Below are positions 43,527 to 53,490 of a DNA stretch of 64,000 nucleotides, in pieces (within the stretch, counting starts at the first letter, position 1; the number at the start of each line of letters is the position of its first letter). Position numbers and translations under genes: made by a program. This stretch comes from Spirochaetia bacterium UBA2205 (GTDB lineage Bacteria > Spirochaetota > UBA4802 > UB4802): the NCBI GenBank assembly GCA_002328585.1, contig DCUV01000063.1, forward strand, positions 1 through 64,000, read 5' to 3'. Below the pieces are notes generated by a model. The model was not told the DNA's origin. It saw nothing but the letters and a program-made list of their open reading frames with translations, and searched no databases.

Positions 43527-45464
43527 ATGTTTGCTGATGTTGCCGTTGGATTGCCCGTTGATGGTTTGTTTACCTATAGCACAGCAGAGTTTCCAATCGC
43601 AAAAGGGATGCGGGTTGTCGTTGACTTCAACAATAGAAAAATAACCGGTTGTGTTGTCAATGTTCATTCACAAAAACCTGATTTTGAAATTAAGCCTATT
43701 GTAAAAATAATTGACGATGAACCAATCTTTGATGACCGCCTGCTTGCTATGGCGCAATTTATTGCGCATCACTATGTATGTTATTTTGGCGAGGCTATGA
43801 GCACTGCCATGCCATCCGGAAAATCGTATAAAACAAGGCAAAAGACTTTTTTTGTGGGCGATAGTTACTCCGAAATTACCCTTACCCCTGAACAGGAAGA
43901 TATACAGCAGGCTATACTGCAGCAACCGCAAAAGGCACACTGCATCTATGGGATCACCGGAAGTGGCAAAACAGAGGTTTACATTGCATTAGCCAATGAG
44001 ATGATGAAGCGCAATCAATCGGTGTTATACCTGGTGCCCGAGATTGGCATATCATCGCAGATGTTTATGCGTCTTAAGGAAGTATTTGGCAACAGCCTTG
44101 TGATGTATCACAGCGGCATGAGTCCCAATGAGCGGTTGTTAAGCTGGCGGCGCTTTTACCATGGTGATGCTGCAATTGCTGTTGGCACTCGCTCGGCTAT
44201 ATTTATGCAGGCACCGCATCTGGGGCTTATCTTGATAGATGAAGAGCACGATGCCTCGTATAAAGAAAACAGTACGCCACGCTATCATACACGCACCGTT
44301 GCATGGTACCGCCATAAAAATGAAGGTAGCATGCTTGTATTGGGTTCGGCAACGCCATCACTGGAAACGCTGTACGCAGTGCAGGGAAAAAGAATAATGA
44401 TGCATACATTGCACAAGCGTTATGGCAATGCAACATTGCCACAGCTTGAAATACTGCCTGTAAAGGCTTCAGGTGGCAATAAAATAATTACCAATCAACT
44501 GCTGATGGCAATTAAAAAGACAATAGAAACAAAACGACAGGTTATACTACTCCTTAACAGACGAGGATTTGCACCTCTTGTTATATGTGATGATTGTGGC
44601 ATGAGCGTACAGTGTCCTCATTGCAGCATAAGCATGACCTATCATAAAAAAAAATTGTTATGCCATTATTGCCATTATGAGTCCACCATCCCTGAACAGT
44701 GTGAACACTGCGGTTCTAAAAATTTAATATATGTTGGCAGCGGCACTCAGCGCATAGAAGAGCTATTAACTAAGATGTTCCCTCTGGCTACTATTGTACG
44801 CGTGGATCAGGATACTGCACGAAAGAAGAACTTTCTTGCTGAGGTTGTCAGCAATATGCAGCAGGGGAAGATTGATATTCTGCTTGGTACTCAGATGGTT
44901 GCAAAGGGATTTGATTTTCCCAATGTGGCACTGGTTGGTGTTATTATGGCAGATATTGGGCTATCGCTTCCGGATTTCCGAGCAGCAGAACGCATCTTTG
45001 CATTGCTGGTACAGGTTGCAGGAAGGTCGGGCAGGGGCGATATTGCAGGTAAAGTCATAGTGCAAACAATTAATCCTGACAATCCGCTTTTTTATCATCT
45101 TAAAAATTATGACTACATTGGATTTTGTCAAAGGGAACTATCGTACCGGAAAGCCTTAAACTATCCTCCGTATGTACGGCTGGCACGGCTGGTTATCCGT
45201 GGTAAAGATGAAGGTGAGGTGGCAAAGGTTGCAACGTATTGCAAAAAAAAGCTGGATGAGCTGTTAGCGCACTATCCTGGCATCACTATTTTAGGACCGT
45301 CACAGGCGCCGCTGTATAAAATAGCTTCATACTTCCGCTATCACATTGTATTGAAATCAGGCAGCGTTGATGCATTAAGTGGAATGATAGCGCAATGCAA
45401 AAAAAATATGGATGTGCACAACACTTATATAGAAGTAGATATTGATCCGCTTGATTTAATGTAA
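43527..45464 (+). CDS. priA: Primosomal helicase PriA
   Basis: 3'-5' DNA helicase that restarts stalled replication forks. About 645 aa from ATG 43527 (MFADVAVGLPVDGLFTY); ATG 43512 is an alternative. Walker A is GITGSGKTE (142-150) and DEEH is at 238-241. Eight cysteines bind two zincs: C354, C357, C363, C366, C379, C382, C392, C395. The N-terminal GDSY is encoded by a motif copy (43858). Last gene of the cluster. Confidence 0.96.
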   Translation: MFADVAVGLPVDGLFTYSTAEFPIAKGMRVVVDFNNRKITGCVVNVHSQKPDFEIKPIVKIIDDEPIFDDRLLAMAQFIAHHYVCYFGEAMSTAMPSGKSYKTRQKTFFVGDSYSEITLTPEQEDIQQAILQQPQKAHCIYGITGSGKTEVYIALANEMMKRNQSVLYLVPEIGISSQMFMRLKEVFGNSLVMYHSGMSPNERLLSWRRFYHGDAAIAVGTRSAIFMQAPHLGLILIDEEHDASYKENSTPRYHTRTVAWYRHKNEGSMLVLGSATPSLETLYAVQGKRIMMHTLHKRYGNATLPQLEILPVKASGGNKIITNQLLMAIKKTIETKRQVILLLNRRGFAPLVICDDCGMSVQCPHCSISMTYHKKKLLCHYCHYESTIPEQCEHCGSKNLIYVGSGTQRIEELLTKMFPLATIVRVDQDTARKKNFLAEVVSNMQQGKIDILLGTQMVAKGFDFPNVALVGVIMADIGLSLPDFRAAERIFALLVQVAGRSGRGDIAGKVIVQTINPDNPLFYHLKNYDYIGFCQRELSYRKALNYPPYVRLARLVIRGKDEGEVAKVATYCKKKLDELLAHYPGITILGPSQAPLYKIASYFRYHIVLKSGSVDALSGMIAQCKKNMDVHNTYIEVDIDPLDLM

Positions 45465-45468
45465 GCAT

Positions 45469-45966
45469 TTATTTTTTTTCTTCAAGGACAATTTTATTAC
45501 CGGAGATAGTTACATAAAAAATGTCATCACTTTCTTCAAGCCTTTCCAGTATGGTAAAAGCTGCGGAGCGTTTAAACCTTGCAAGCATGGTGTTGTTGCG
45601 AACATAGCAGTAAAGCTCGGCAGCTTTCCTGATGTGAAGCGTGGCAATAGAAAGTTCCTCTTCTTCGCCGCTGCTCAATGTAAGTATAACATGTTCAAAG
45701 TCAGCAAAACCTTCAAAGCGTGAACCAGTAACAAAGATAGGTGCGTCTTCTACAACAATAGGATAGGTAAAATTGGCGTAATGCAATACGTATGTTCCAT
45801 CGCTTGCGATAGTAACTGATGAATTGAAAAAATGTATGATACGCTGATTGGTGAAAGGTTCTCCATTGTGAAACCAGTTGCCTTCAGCATCCAGGCGTAT
45901 TTCATCAAGTGCATGCTCTTCAAATAATTTTTTTATTTCATCAGGGATTTCAGGAAACTCTGCCAT
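45469..45966 (-). CDS. DUF1285-like protein
   Basis: A 165-aa cytoplasmic protein. The N-terminal part (IRLDAEGNWFHNGEPFTNQRIIHFFNSSVTIASDGTYVLHYANFTYPIVVEDAPIFVTGSRF) matches the DUF1285 pattern of a strand-rich domain with GxWxxxGEPF. The second half (LSIATLHIRKAAELYCYVRNNTMLARFKRSAAFTILERLEESDDIFYVTISGNKIVLEE) is unusual. Function unknown. Convergent with priA, 4 nt apart. Confidence 0.72.
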   Translation of the reverse strand: MAEFPEIPDEIKKLFEEHALDEIRLDAEGNWFHNGEPFTNQRIIHFFNSSVTIASDGTYVLHYANFTYPIVVEDAPIFVTGSRFEGFADFEHVILTLSSGEEEELSIATLHIRKAAELYCYVRNNTMLARFKRSAAFTILERLEESDDIFYVTISGNKIVLEEKK

Positions 45967-46670
45967 GCAGTATATTCTCCCTCTAAAAAAATAGTGTATA
46001 CTATCATTGGCTGTGTAACGTTACCTATTTTTTATTATTATTCTAATATACCATGGTAGGTGCATGCATACTCTTGTGCAAACACATTTTTATTTTATAC
46101 TGCCATCTTTAAGGGAGTTTGGTAGTATTGTATTGCTGCTTCATTGAAAAAGAATTATACACCACCTGTCATTTCGGGCTTGATTTGGAAGCTCTTATTC
46201 CACTATGATATTCTTCGCTGTGCTCAGAATGACAGACTATGCTTTTTTCAAAGAGGAATTATGTTAGATACATCTCCATGTTTTTTCTCATACTTTCTTT
46301 TGTTGGGCGACAAAAGGTTTATCACTTCGTAAGGGGATATTTATGCGCTAAATACCCCCCGTACCAACCCTATGGAGCCATCTCAGACGGCGGTGTGCCT
46401 TATTTTCTGTATGGATTATATCCCTGCCATCGTGCTGCGGACGACATCCTGTCTATGTCCTCGCACGAGGCGTATGGCGCTACGGCATCCGTGCCTTCAC
46501 TGCTTTATTTCAAATCCTGTAATAATGTTACTATTAGCACAAAATAGTTTGTATTTTTCATAACAGTTTTTGCAGTTTAACCCCGTAGGGATGACATAAA
46601 AAATGGGGTCAGAGCCTTAATAACTTCCCCCTTTATAAGAGGGGGGAATTGTGTGGAGGTTAAATCCTCA
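45967..46670. repeat. Intergenic repeat block 1
   Basis: CTGTCATT (46166-46173) and AATGACAG (46228-46235) bound a REP-like unit. From about 46285 to 46595 lies copy 1 of the composite repeat also seen at about 51092-51398 and 56214-56470 (GTAAGGGGATATTTATGCGC, then the CCTCGCACGAG region). ATGGGGTCAGAGCC is at 46603-46616. Short ORFs here are repeat-derived and not supported as genes. Confidence 0.8.
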
Positions 46671-48743
46671 TTATTTCATCGATAACTCTTTTTCATACGC
46701 TTCCGTTGCTACTTTACGGTTTAGGCGTATCTGCTCGTTTGAAGGGTCTAACTCCGAAGCTTTTGTTAAAAATTGTAATGATTTTTTATATTCATGCTTT
46801 GCATAGTAACACCTGCCTATAGTATGGTAGGCTTGCGCAACGATTTGGTCGTCATTGGAAACTTCCAGCACCTGATAGAATATCTCCATAGCCTTATCAT
46901 ATTTATGCTGGTTGTAGGCAATTGTTCCCAGTGCTAACAATGCCTCCGCATCATTGGGAGCAATAAGCAATGCCTTTTGCAATGATTGTATAGCCTGAGC
47001 CTGCTGTTTTTCATCTTTTGATGTTGATAAAATAATCCCTGTGTTAACGTATGCTTTTTTTGCATAGTCATTGTTCTGATTTATTGCAATTACCCTGTTA
47101 AATGCTTCCAGTGCATAGTCATCTCTGCCTTTGGAGTGGTACAGCATACCAAGCATAAACTGTGCTTCCTGTAAATGAGGCCAAAGGCGAACAACCTTTA
47201 TGTATTCATCCAGCGCTAAATCAAGATACCCCTTTTCATAATAGAGATTTGCTATAGCAAGGCGTGGTTTTGGATTATCAGGATTATTCTGGGAGGCTTC
47301 GTTAAATGCTGCTACAGCCAGTTCAGGCTTCCCGGCATGTTTATAGGCAATGCCCATGTTGTACAGGGTGGAGCTATCGTTTGGGTCTATTGCCAGTGCT
47401 TTTTTATAATAGGCAACAGCTTCGTCAAAGCGATGCTGGTCATCACGGATGTTGCCCATGTTAGCGTAGGCAACGCGTGCATTTTCTGAAACGGGTTCAT
47501 AGATGGTAATTTGCTTATAGTACTCAAACGCAGTATCTAAATCCCCTTTGCGATAATACAGCTCGGCTAAGCGCGCAATGATTGCAACATTCCTGTTTTC
47601 AACCGGACGTAAACGCTCTAAAACAGCAATACCTTCATCATAGCGCTCCAGGGATGCATATGCCTGCGATAAGCCTTCTAAAAGTTCTTCTTCATAGATG
47701 CCGGATGATTCGGCAGCTTTAAATTCTGCCAGTGCTTTGTCAAATTGCTGGCGCTGCATGTAAACAATACCCAGATTGTAGTGGTTGATTGGTTCATTGG
47801 GGTCAAGCTGTATGGCAAGGTTTAAATATTTTTCGGCCATGGCGTAGTCCCTGCGGTTGGTGTAAAATGAACCCAGACGGCTATATGCTGATTTTGCAAT
47901 AATACCGGTAGGGTCAGCAGCGGCAGCTTTTTTAAAATATTCGGTGGCAGAAAGCTCGTCACCGGTTTTTAAAAATGTTAACCCGGTGTTATAGAGGGCT
48001 TGTGGATTATTCGGTGCAATATCCAGAGCCTTTGTATAACTTTTTGCAGCATCAGGGAATCTGCCCATATCAAAAAAAATATTTCCCTGTAATAATAGCA
48101 AATCCGGGTTATTGTCATCAATGGCGATAGCTCTGGTAATAGTGGCTAAAGCGTTGGGATAGTCTTTTTTATGGCGATAAGCTAGTGCTAAATTTTTAAG
48201 TACGGTGGTATCATCAGGTTTGTACTTTAATGCTCGTTTCAATGTTTCAATAGCTTTATTGTAGTCACCCTTATCATCATATATCATGCCCATGTAGGTA
48301 AGTGCTAAAGCCTTATCACTATCAGATGCATCTGATTCAACTACCTGATTAAACTCATCAATGGCGCTGGTATAATTCTTTTTAAAATAGTATGTTTTCC
48401 CGCGCTGTATATGCTGATTTTGCGATATGTCCTCAGGGACAAGCTTTTCATCGCTTAAGCCTGGTAAAAGTTTATAGGCATTACGGCTTGATTTTTGAAT
48501 GCTTGATAAAAATGATTCTGGCTTTTTTACAAGTGATACAATACCAACAACAAGAGCAACGCCTGCAATGAGCACCACAGCGGCAATAAGGGGATGAAGT
48601 TGTTTTGGTATGCTGAGATTTAATTTTTTGCTCTTTTTTTCTTCTTTTTCATTTTTATCTTCTTCAATGGAAAGGATACGCATCCCCTGGGTATGGTTGT
48701 CCTCAGGAATAATGGTGAATCTATTTTTTTTTACCGGAGGCAT
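46671..48743 (-). CDS. Membrane-anchored tetratricopeptide-repeat protein
   Basis: A 690-aa protein with a charged N-terminus, one membrane helix (residues 51-72) and about sixteen TPR units, for example NPDLLLLQGNIFFDMGRFPDAAKSYTKALDIAPNNPQALYNTGLTF and DPNDSSTLYNMGIAYKHAGKPELAVAAFNEAS. TPR arrays mediate protein assembly; the partner is unknown. AGAGG precedes the ATG. Terminal gene of a ribH-nusB-TPR operon (5-nt gap from nusB). Confidence 0.9.
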   Translation of the reverse strand: MPPVKKNRFTIIPEDNHTQGMRILSIEEDKNEKEEKKSKKLNLSIPKQLHPLIAAVVLIAGVALVVGIVSLVKKPESFLSSIQKSSRNAYKLLPGLSDEKLVPEDISQNQHIQRGKTYYFKKNYTSAIDEFNQVVESDASDSDKALALTYMGMIYDDKGDYNKAIETLKRALKYKPDDTTVLKNLALAYRHKKDYPNALATITRAIAIDDNNPDLLLLQGNIFFDMGRFPDAAKSYTKALDIAPNNPQALYNTGLTFLKTGDELSATEYFKKAAAADPTGIIAKSAYSRLGSFYTNRRDYAMAEKYLNLAIQLDPNEPINHYNLGIVYMQRQQFDKALAEFKAAESSGIYEEELLEGLSQAYASLERYDEGIAVLERLRPVENRNVAIIARLAELYYRKGDLDTAFEYYKQITIYEPVSENARVAYANMGNIRDDQHRFDEAVAYYKKALAIDPNDSSTLYNMGIAYKHAGKPELAVAAFNEASQNNPDNPKPRLAIANLYYEKGYLDLALDEYIKVVRLWPHLQEAQFMLGMLYHSKGRDDYALEAFNRVIAINQNNDYAKKAYVNTGIILSTSKDEKQQAQAIQSLQKALLIAPNDAEALLALGTIAYNQHKYDKAMEIFYQVLEVSNDDQIVAQAYHTIGRCYYAKHEYKKSLQFLTKASELDPSNEQIRLNRKVATEAYEKELSMK

Positions 48744-48748
48744 GGTAT

Positions 48749-49162
48749 TTACCTCTTTTTACCTTCATGAATCCGTATAGCATCTAAAATTCCATTTATA
48801 AATTGTCCTGAATTTTCGCTTCCATAAATTTTGCCCAATTCAATGCCTTCATCAATGGTTACCGCATGCGGTATCGCATCACAATAGAGCAGAGCATATA
48901 CAGAAATTCGCAATATGGATTTATCAACCGGATTTATGCGTTCAAATTTCCAGTTTCGGGAATACTGCTTAATTAAATTATCAATACAATCAATATTGGC
49001 GATAGTTCCGGTAATAAGATTTATTGCAAAATCCATGATATCCTCAGGGATTTCTTTATCAACCCAATCAAGCCGTGTTAATTCATCAACAGGAGTGCCC
49101 ACAGTCTCGTACATGTAGAGAGCCTGCATTGCAAATTCACGGGCTTTTCTTCGATGGCCCAT
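48749..49162 (-). CDS. nusB: Transcription antitermination factor NusB
   Basis: A 137-aa all-helical protein with family marks: GHRRKAREFAMQALYMYE at the N-terminus, IDNLIKQYSRNWKFERINPVDKSILRISVYALLYCDAIPHAVTIDEGIELGKIYGSENSGQFINGILD. Binds NusE/S10 at the BoxA of rRNA transcripts. It overlaps ribH by 1 nt (TAATG), the common ribH-nusB pair. A motif copy is at 48999-49007. Confidence 0.96.
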   Translation of the reverse strand: MGHRRKAREFAMQALYMYETVGTPVDELTRLDWVDKEIPEDIMDFAINLITGTIANIDCIDNLIKQYSRNWKFERINPVDKSILRISVYALLYCDAIPHAVTIDEGIELGKIYGSENSGQFINGILDAIRIHEGKKR

Positions 49163-49623
49163 TATCGTAACTGTTTATACAATTGTGCCATTTCAATAGC
49201 TGCCATTGCCGCATCAAAACCCTTGTTGCCTGATTTTGTGCCAGCACGCTCAACTGCCTGTTCAATGGTATCGGTGGTTAAAACTCCGTAGATAACCGGA
49301 ATATTTGATTGCAACGAAACCTGTGCCACACCTTTTGAAACCTCGGCAGCAACATAGTCAAAGTGAGGCGTTGCACCGCGAATGACAGCCCCCAGGCATA
49401 CCACTGCATCATAATTACCTTTTGATAACTTCATTGCAATGGGTGGAATTTCAAATGCGCCGGGTGTCCAAACCACGTAGATGTTTTTTTCATCAGCATT
49501 ATGACGCTGTAAACAGTCTAAAGCTCCGGATAAAAGTTTGCTGGTTATAAATTCATTAAAACGCGAAACAATAATAGCTATCTTTAAACCGGATGCGTCT
49601 AATTTTCCTTCTATTGTGTTCAT
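49162..49623 (-). CDS. ribH: 6,7-dimethyl-8-ribityllumazine synthase
   Basis: Penultimate step of riboflavin synthesis. About 153 aa from ATG 49623; a TTG extension to 49641 is less likely. Marks: IAIIVSRFNEFITSKLLSGALDCLQRH, VVWTPGAFEIPPIAMKL, DAVVCLGAVIRGATPHFDYVAAEVSKG, IPVIYGVLTTDTIEQA. The histidine of PHFDYV is catalytic. Only this riboflavin gene is in the window. No FMN riboswitch seen upstream. Confidence 0.97.
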   Translation of the reverse strand: MNTIEGKLDASGLKIAIIVSRFNEFITSKLLSGALDCLQRHNADEKNIYVVWTPGAFEIPPIAMKLSKGNYDAVVCLGAVIRGATPHFDYVAAEVSKGVAQVSLQSNIPVIYGVLTTDTIEQAVERAGTKSGNKGFDAAMAAIEMAQLYKQLR

Positions 49624-49869
49624 ACAAAACCTGCTCTTCAAAGATTTTATTATGTGCGATAGTTCCTGATATCAGCAGTGCCATCGTTACATCGTTATAT
49701 AGTATAAAGTGTGTGACATCATGCGCATTTAAGTCAAGTTATTTTTTAACCTGTTTGCTGTCACAATTTTAACAGTACATTACAGCGATATTTATTTTTA
49801 CACTGTATAATACCAGTACAGCAAGCAATCCATGTAACAGTAACTATCGCCCACCACACCTTCGATAAA

Positions 49870-50634
49870 TTATTTACTCATTGTTGCCTGAACAAACTCC
49901 AATGTTTTACGAACATCATCTTTGAAAAAGCACTGCAACCCCTGAGTCCAGCTTCCGTCGGTAAGGTCTTTGCGAATACGGTCAGCAGTTTCCTGACGCA
50001 CGCATAACTTTAATGGTGTAAACGCATTGCCTGGATTATTTTTCCATAGGTTTATAAGCTCTTTTGCCCGGCCGATAAGCTTATCCTCGTCAGCCAGCTC
50101 ATCAACCAGCCCCATCTTTAACGCTTCGTCAGGGCTAAACATGTTGCCAAAGTACATGATGTCCCTGAATTTTTTATCACTGTCAAGCCCAAACCGTACT
50201 ACATTCCACTGAGCAACCGATAGCGGAAGCCCTATCTTTATCTCGCTCATCCCCATTTTAATCTTTGGATGATTTTTCATGATGCGGTAATCACAGGCAA
50301 GAGCGTATATCATACCGCCGGCAACGGTATGACCGTTGAGTGCGGCAATAACTGGCTTTTCAAACATAAAAAGCTCTAATAAAATTTCTTCTTCAACATC
50401 AAAAAACTTGATTACCTCGTTTATAGTGTTAAAGCTTAAAAACATGGGAAGGTAAAAACCAGATGAAAATGTTTTGCCCTCACCTGTAAGGATAACACCT
50501 TTAATGGTTGCGTCAGATGCTGCTTCTTTTAAATACTTTCTCAGGTCATTCAGAACTGTATCGGTAAACGCATTTGTCTTGCCATCATTAAGTGTCAGGA
50601 TATACACATTATCTTCAACCTTTTTTGTAATCAT
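49870..50634 (-). CDS. Enoyl-CoA hydratase/isomerase family protein
   Basis: A 254-aa crotonase-fold protein: YILTLNDGKTNAFTDTVLNDL, GVILTGEGKTFSSGFYL and PVIAALNGHTVAGGMIYALACDYRIM form the oxyanion-hole region; MSEIKIGLPL carries the first catalytic glutamate position. The second glutamate (after GG) is not clear, so isomerase or hydrolase activity is as likely as hydration. It stands apart from the beta-oxidation operon at 56639. Confidence 0.86.
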   Translation of the reverse strand: MITKKVEDNVYILTLNDGKTNAFTDTVLNDLRKYLKEAASDATIKGVILTGEGKTFSSGFYLPMFLSFNTINEVIKFFDVEEEILLELFMFEKPVIAALNGHTVAGGMIYALACDYRIMKNHPKIKMGMSEIKIGLPLSVAQWNVVRFGLDSDKKFRDIMYFGNMFSPDEALKMGLVDELADEDKLIGRAKELINLWKNNPGNAFTPLKLCVRQETADRIRKDLTDGSWTQGLQCFFKDDVRKTLEFVQATMSK

Positions 50635-51933
50635 ACAAAGCCCCCTATAGGTATTGATTAATCATAATTACATATCAGTAACACAATAGAAACAGTTGCT
50701 GTACATGTAAAGAATAAATTTTAAAACACGCCATAATTAACTACATTGTTGTTTTATTATTTTACCATTGGGTTATCTGATAATAGCATGACGCACCACA
50801 CCGTCATTCAAGGGTTAATCCGGAATTCAAATATGTGATGTTAGATCCTGAATCAGCGCCCAGGACATGATTCAGGATGGCAGGCGACATTACCCCAATT
50901 TTGTGGAGAAGTTCAACTTTGATGAATTATAAATGATAGAATTTACATCTCTTCCTTTATTAAGAGACAAAACATTATAAATTATCTACATAATCCATTA
51001 TATAATACGAATAAACAGCAACAAACATCTAACAATTTACATCTTACATCTTACAAGAAAATGGGGTCAGAGCCCTCAAACGGCGTGCTGTATGTTCATA
51101 CTTTCTTTTGTTGGGCGACATTCGTTTTATCACTTCGTAAGGGGATATTTATGCGCTAAATACCCCCTTACCAACCCCCAAAGCGCACCTCAGGCGGCGG
51201 TGAGCCTTATTTTCTGTATATAGTATGTTTTTCCCTTCGTGCTGCGGAAGACATCCTGTCTATGTCCTCGCACGAGCCGTATTGCGCTACGGCGTCCATG
51301 CCTTCGCTGAATCACTTCAAATCCTGTAATAATGTTACTATTAGCACAAAATAGGTTTGTATTCTTCATAATTGTTTTTGCGGTTTAATTCCATAGTAAC
51401 CACATTATGCTTACTTGATAAGTTCTGCATTCTTCATGGTAAAATTTCTTCAAATTGTGTAGGGATGGAATTGATACTTAATAAATGGGGTCAGAGCCTT
51501 GAAACGGTGTGGCTTATTTTCATACTTTCTTTTGTTGGGCGACAAAAGAAAGTATTGCAAAGAAAAACGCCTTTTGTATTGCTATGGATATATCCGTTCC
51601 ACGGTGGGCGCACAACGGGCTTCCTCGCCTGCCTTGACAACGATGTCGTGTAATGGTTGTCTGCGGCAGGCTGCCCTATCATGCGCCCGCATCCCAATGC
51701 GCCATACATCCCTGTATGGCTGTTTATTGAGAGCCCTGTTAATTTCACCCTTTCGTTCAAAAGGGAGGTAAGGGGGTTGGCGAGATTCTCAGGCTTTGCC
51801 TCAGAATAACGGTTGTGTACATGGGGTCAGAGCATATGTTCTGTGTCTGCGTAAGTACATATATATCACGTTGAAAATTGGATTATACATGAAAAAATGA
51901 GAAAAAATGGGGTCAGAGCCCTGCTGGTATGGT
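50635..51933. repeat. Intergenic repeat block 2
   Basis: A 1.3-kb region with no supported gene. ATCCTGAATCA (50845-50855) and TGATTCAGGAT (50868-50878) form a hairpin. About 50915-51090 repeats 56030-56215. About 51092-51398 is copy 2 of the composite repeat. 51541-51729 is a 189-bp unit repeated at 55664-55852 with one difference; ACAAAAGAAAG at its start pairs with CTTTCTTTTGT just upstream. ATGGGGTCAGAGC occurs at 51061, 51485, 51821 and 51907. Confidence 0.85.
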
Positions 51934-53148
51934 TTAGCAATGCTTTCCGGCGATAGCTCCAGTACTCCATGCAAACTGAAGATTATATCCACCGCTGTTG
52001 CCGTCTATATTCAAAAGCTCTCCGGTGATAAAAAGTCCGGGTACCAGCTTTGATTGCATTGTTGTGGGATCAACCTCGTCCATAGCAACGCCGCCAGCAG
52101 CAACCACTGCCTCAGTAAAGGGACGCACCGCTCCAGGATGCAACGTTGCGTGTGTAAAAGCGTTGATGATGGCATCAATGTTGTTGATGTATGCGGCAGC
52201 CGGCAGGGTATATTCAATACCAGCTATCGACAAAAATACCTTTGGCATTGCATTGTTCATAATCCCGTATAAGGCAAATTCCAGCGATTTATCAGGTTGT
52301 GAAAGTAAGCGCATTAATTTGTTGCGCACGTCATTGTAAGCATAGTACGGAAAAATATTGCACTGTATTGTTACTGCCTTACCCAGAAGCAAAGCATGGT
52401 TGACGGTTCGTGCAATGGAAAGTGCAGCCGGACCGGAAATGCCATACGCTGTAAACAGCACCTCGTCGGTTACCTGCTGTACAACGGAATTATCAATAAC
52501 AACGCTCAGGGTGCAGTCCCAGCGTATGCCCTGCAATGTGTGAAGTGGTTTGTTGGTAATGGTAACGGGTAAAATAGCAGGGAACGGTTCAACAACGGTG
52601 TGCCCCATCATGCGTGCTAAATCATAGCCGTCTTTTGAAGCACCCAGCGGACTGTACGCGCAGCTTCCGCATGCAAGTATAATTTTATGAAAAAAGTGCT
52701 CCTCTTTGCCGGCGGTTGTCACTTTAAATCCGCTGGCAACCGGTTTAATACTTTCTATCTTTCGGGAAAGGTGAATAGTAACATTGTAGTGCGATAGTTC
52801 ATGTTCAAGTATTCGCACCACGGTAGTAGCCTGCAGTGATGCAGGGTACACTTTGCCGTTTTCAAGCGTTGTGGTAACGATGCCTATAGTTTCAAAAAAT
52901 TGTATGGTATCATCCAATGAAAAGGCACCGAGTACCGCAGCAACAAATGTTTTATCGCCGTGATAGTGCTCTGACCCCATATTCATATTGGTGAGGTTAC
53001 AGCGGCCGTTACCACTGGCAGCCACTTTGCGCCCAATCTTATTTTGCTTTTCAAATATGTGCACACTATTGTTATTATTGTGCGAAGCAAAATATGCAGC
53101 AACAAGCCCCGATGCACCACCACCTATAATGCCAATTGTTTGTTTCAT
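51934..53148 (-). CDS. BaiN/HI0933-like flavoprotein
   Basis: A 404-aa FAD-dependent protein: GIIGGGASGLVAAYFASH (GxGxxG, residues 9-14), EKQNKIGRKVAASGNGRCNLTN (family signature) and LVPGLFITGELLNIDGNSGGYNLQFAWSTGAIAG at the C-terminus. Homologues reduce bile-acid enoates or have unknown substrates; the substrate here is unknown. Motif copies are in the gene at 52791 and, with one change, at 51950 near its end. Confidence 0.92.
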   Translation of the reverse strand: MKQTIGIIGGGASGLVAAYFASHNNNNSVHIFEKQNKIGRKVAASGNGRCNLTNMNMGSEHYHGDKTFVAAVLGAFSLDDTIQFFETIGIVTTTLENGKVYPASLQATTVVRILEHELSHYNVTIHLSRKIESIKPVASGFKVTTAGKEEHFFHKIILACGSCAYSPLGASKDGYDLARMMGHTVVEPFPAILPVTITNKPLHTLQGIRWDCTLSVVIDNSVVQQVTDEVLFTAYGISGPAALSIARTVNHALLLGKAVTIQCNIFPYYAYNDVRNKLMRLLSQPDKSLEFALYGIMNNAMPKVFLSIAGIEYTLPAAAYINNIDAIINAFTHATLHPGAVRPFTEAVVAAGGVAMDEVDPTTMQSKLVPGLFITGELLNIDGNSGGYNLQFAWSTGAIAGKHC

Positions 53149-53490
53149 TATTTTTATAGAATACCTGCCTTACGCAAGGTATCAAAAGCTTTTTTTAGTT
53201 TTTGCCATCTTGTTAAGAGCTTTTTGTAACTGCTTTCTTCCTTTTAAAAGACAGAACATGCACATGATAAGTTATTTACATAACCCATTATATCATACGA
53301 ATAAACAACAACAAACATCTAACAATTTACACTGAATATTTTGCAAGCAAAAATGGGGTCAGAGCCCTGTCAACTCCACCTTTTTTGTTCAAGGGGAGTT
53401 GGCAAGATTCTTCACTTCGCTCAGAATGACGTTCCACAGCAAACTCCACGGGAAATAATTCTCGATTACTATTATAGTAATGGTATTACC
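53149..53490. repeat. Intergenic repeat block 3
   Basis: A gap of 342 bp with ACATCTAACAATTTACA-type sequence shared with the 51022 and 56158 regions, ATGGGGTCAGAGCC at 53353-53366, and a short CTTCGCTCAGAATGACG stretch similar to block 1. No gene. Confidence 0.7.

Noticed and set aside
51499..51771. ORF encoding a GDKRKYCKEKRLLY-type peptide, also at 55514
   Set aside because: Conserved only because the DNA repeat is copied; no ribosome binding site and no typical protein composition.
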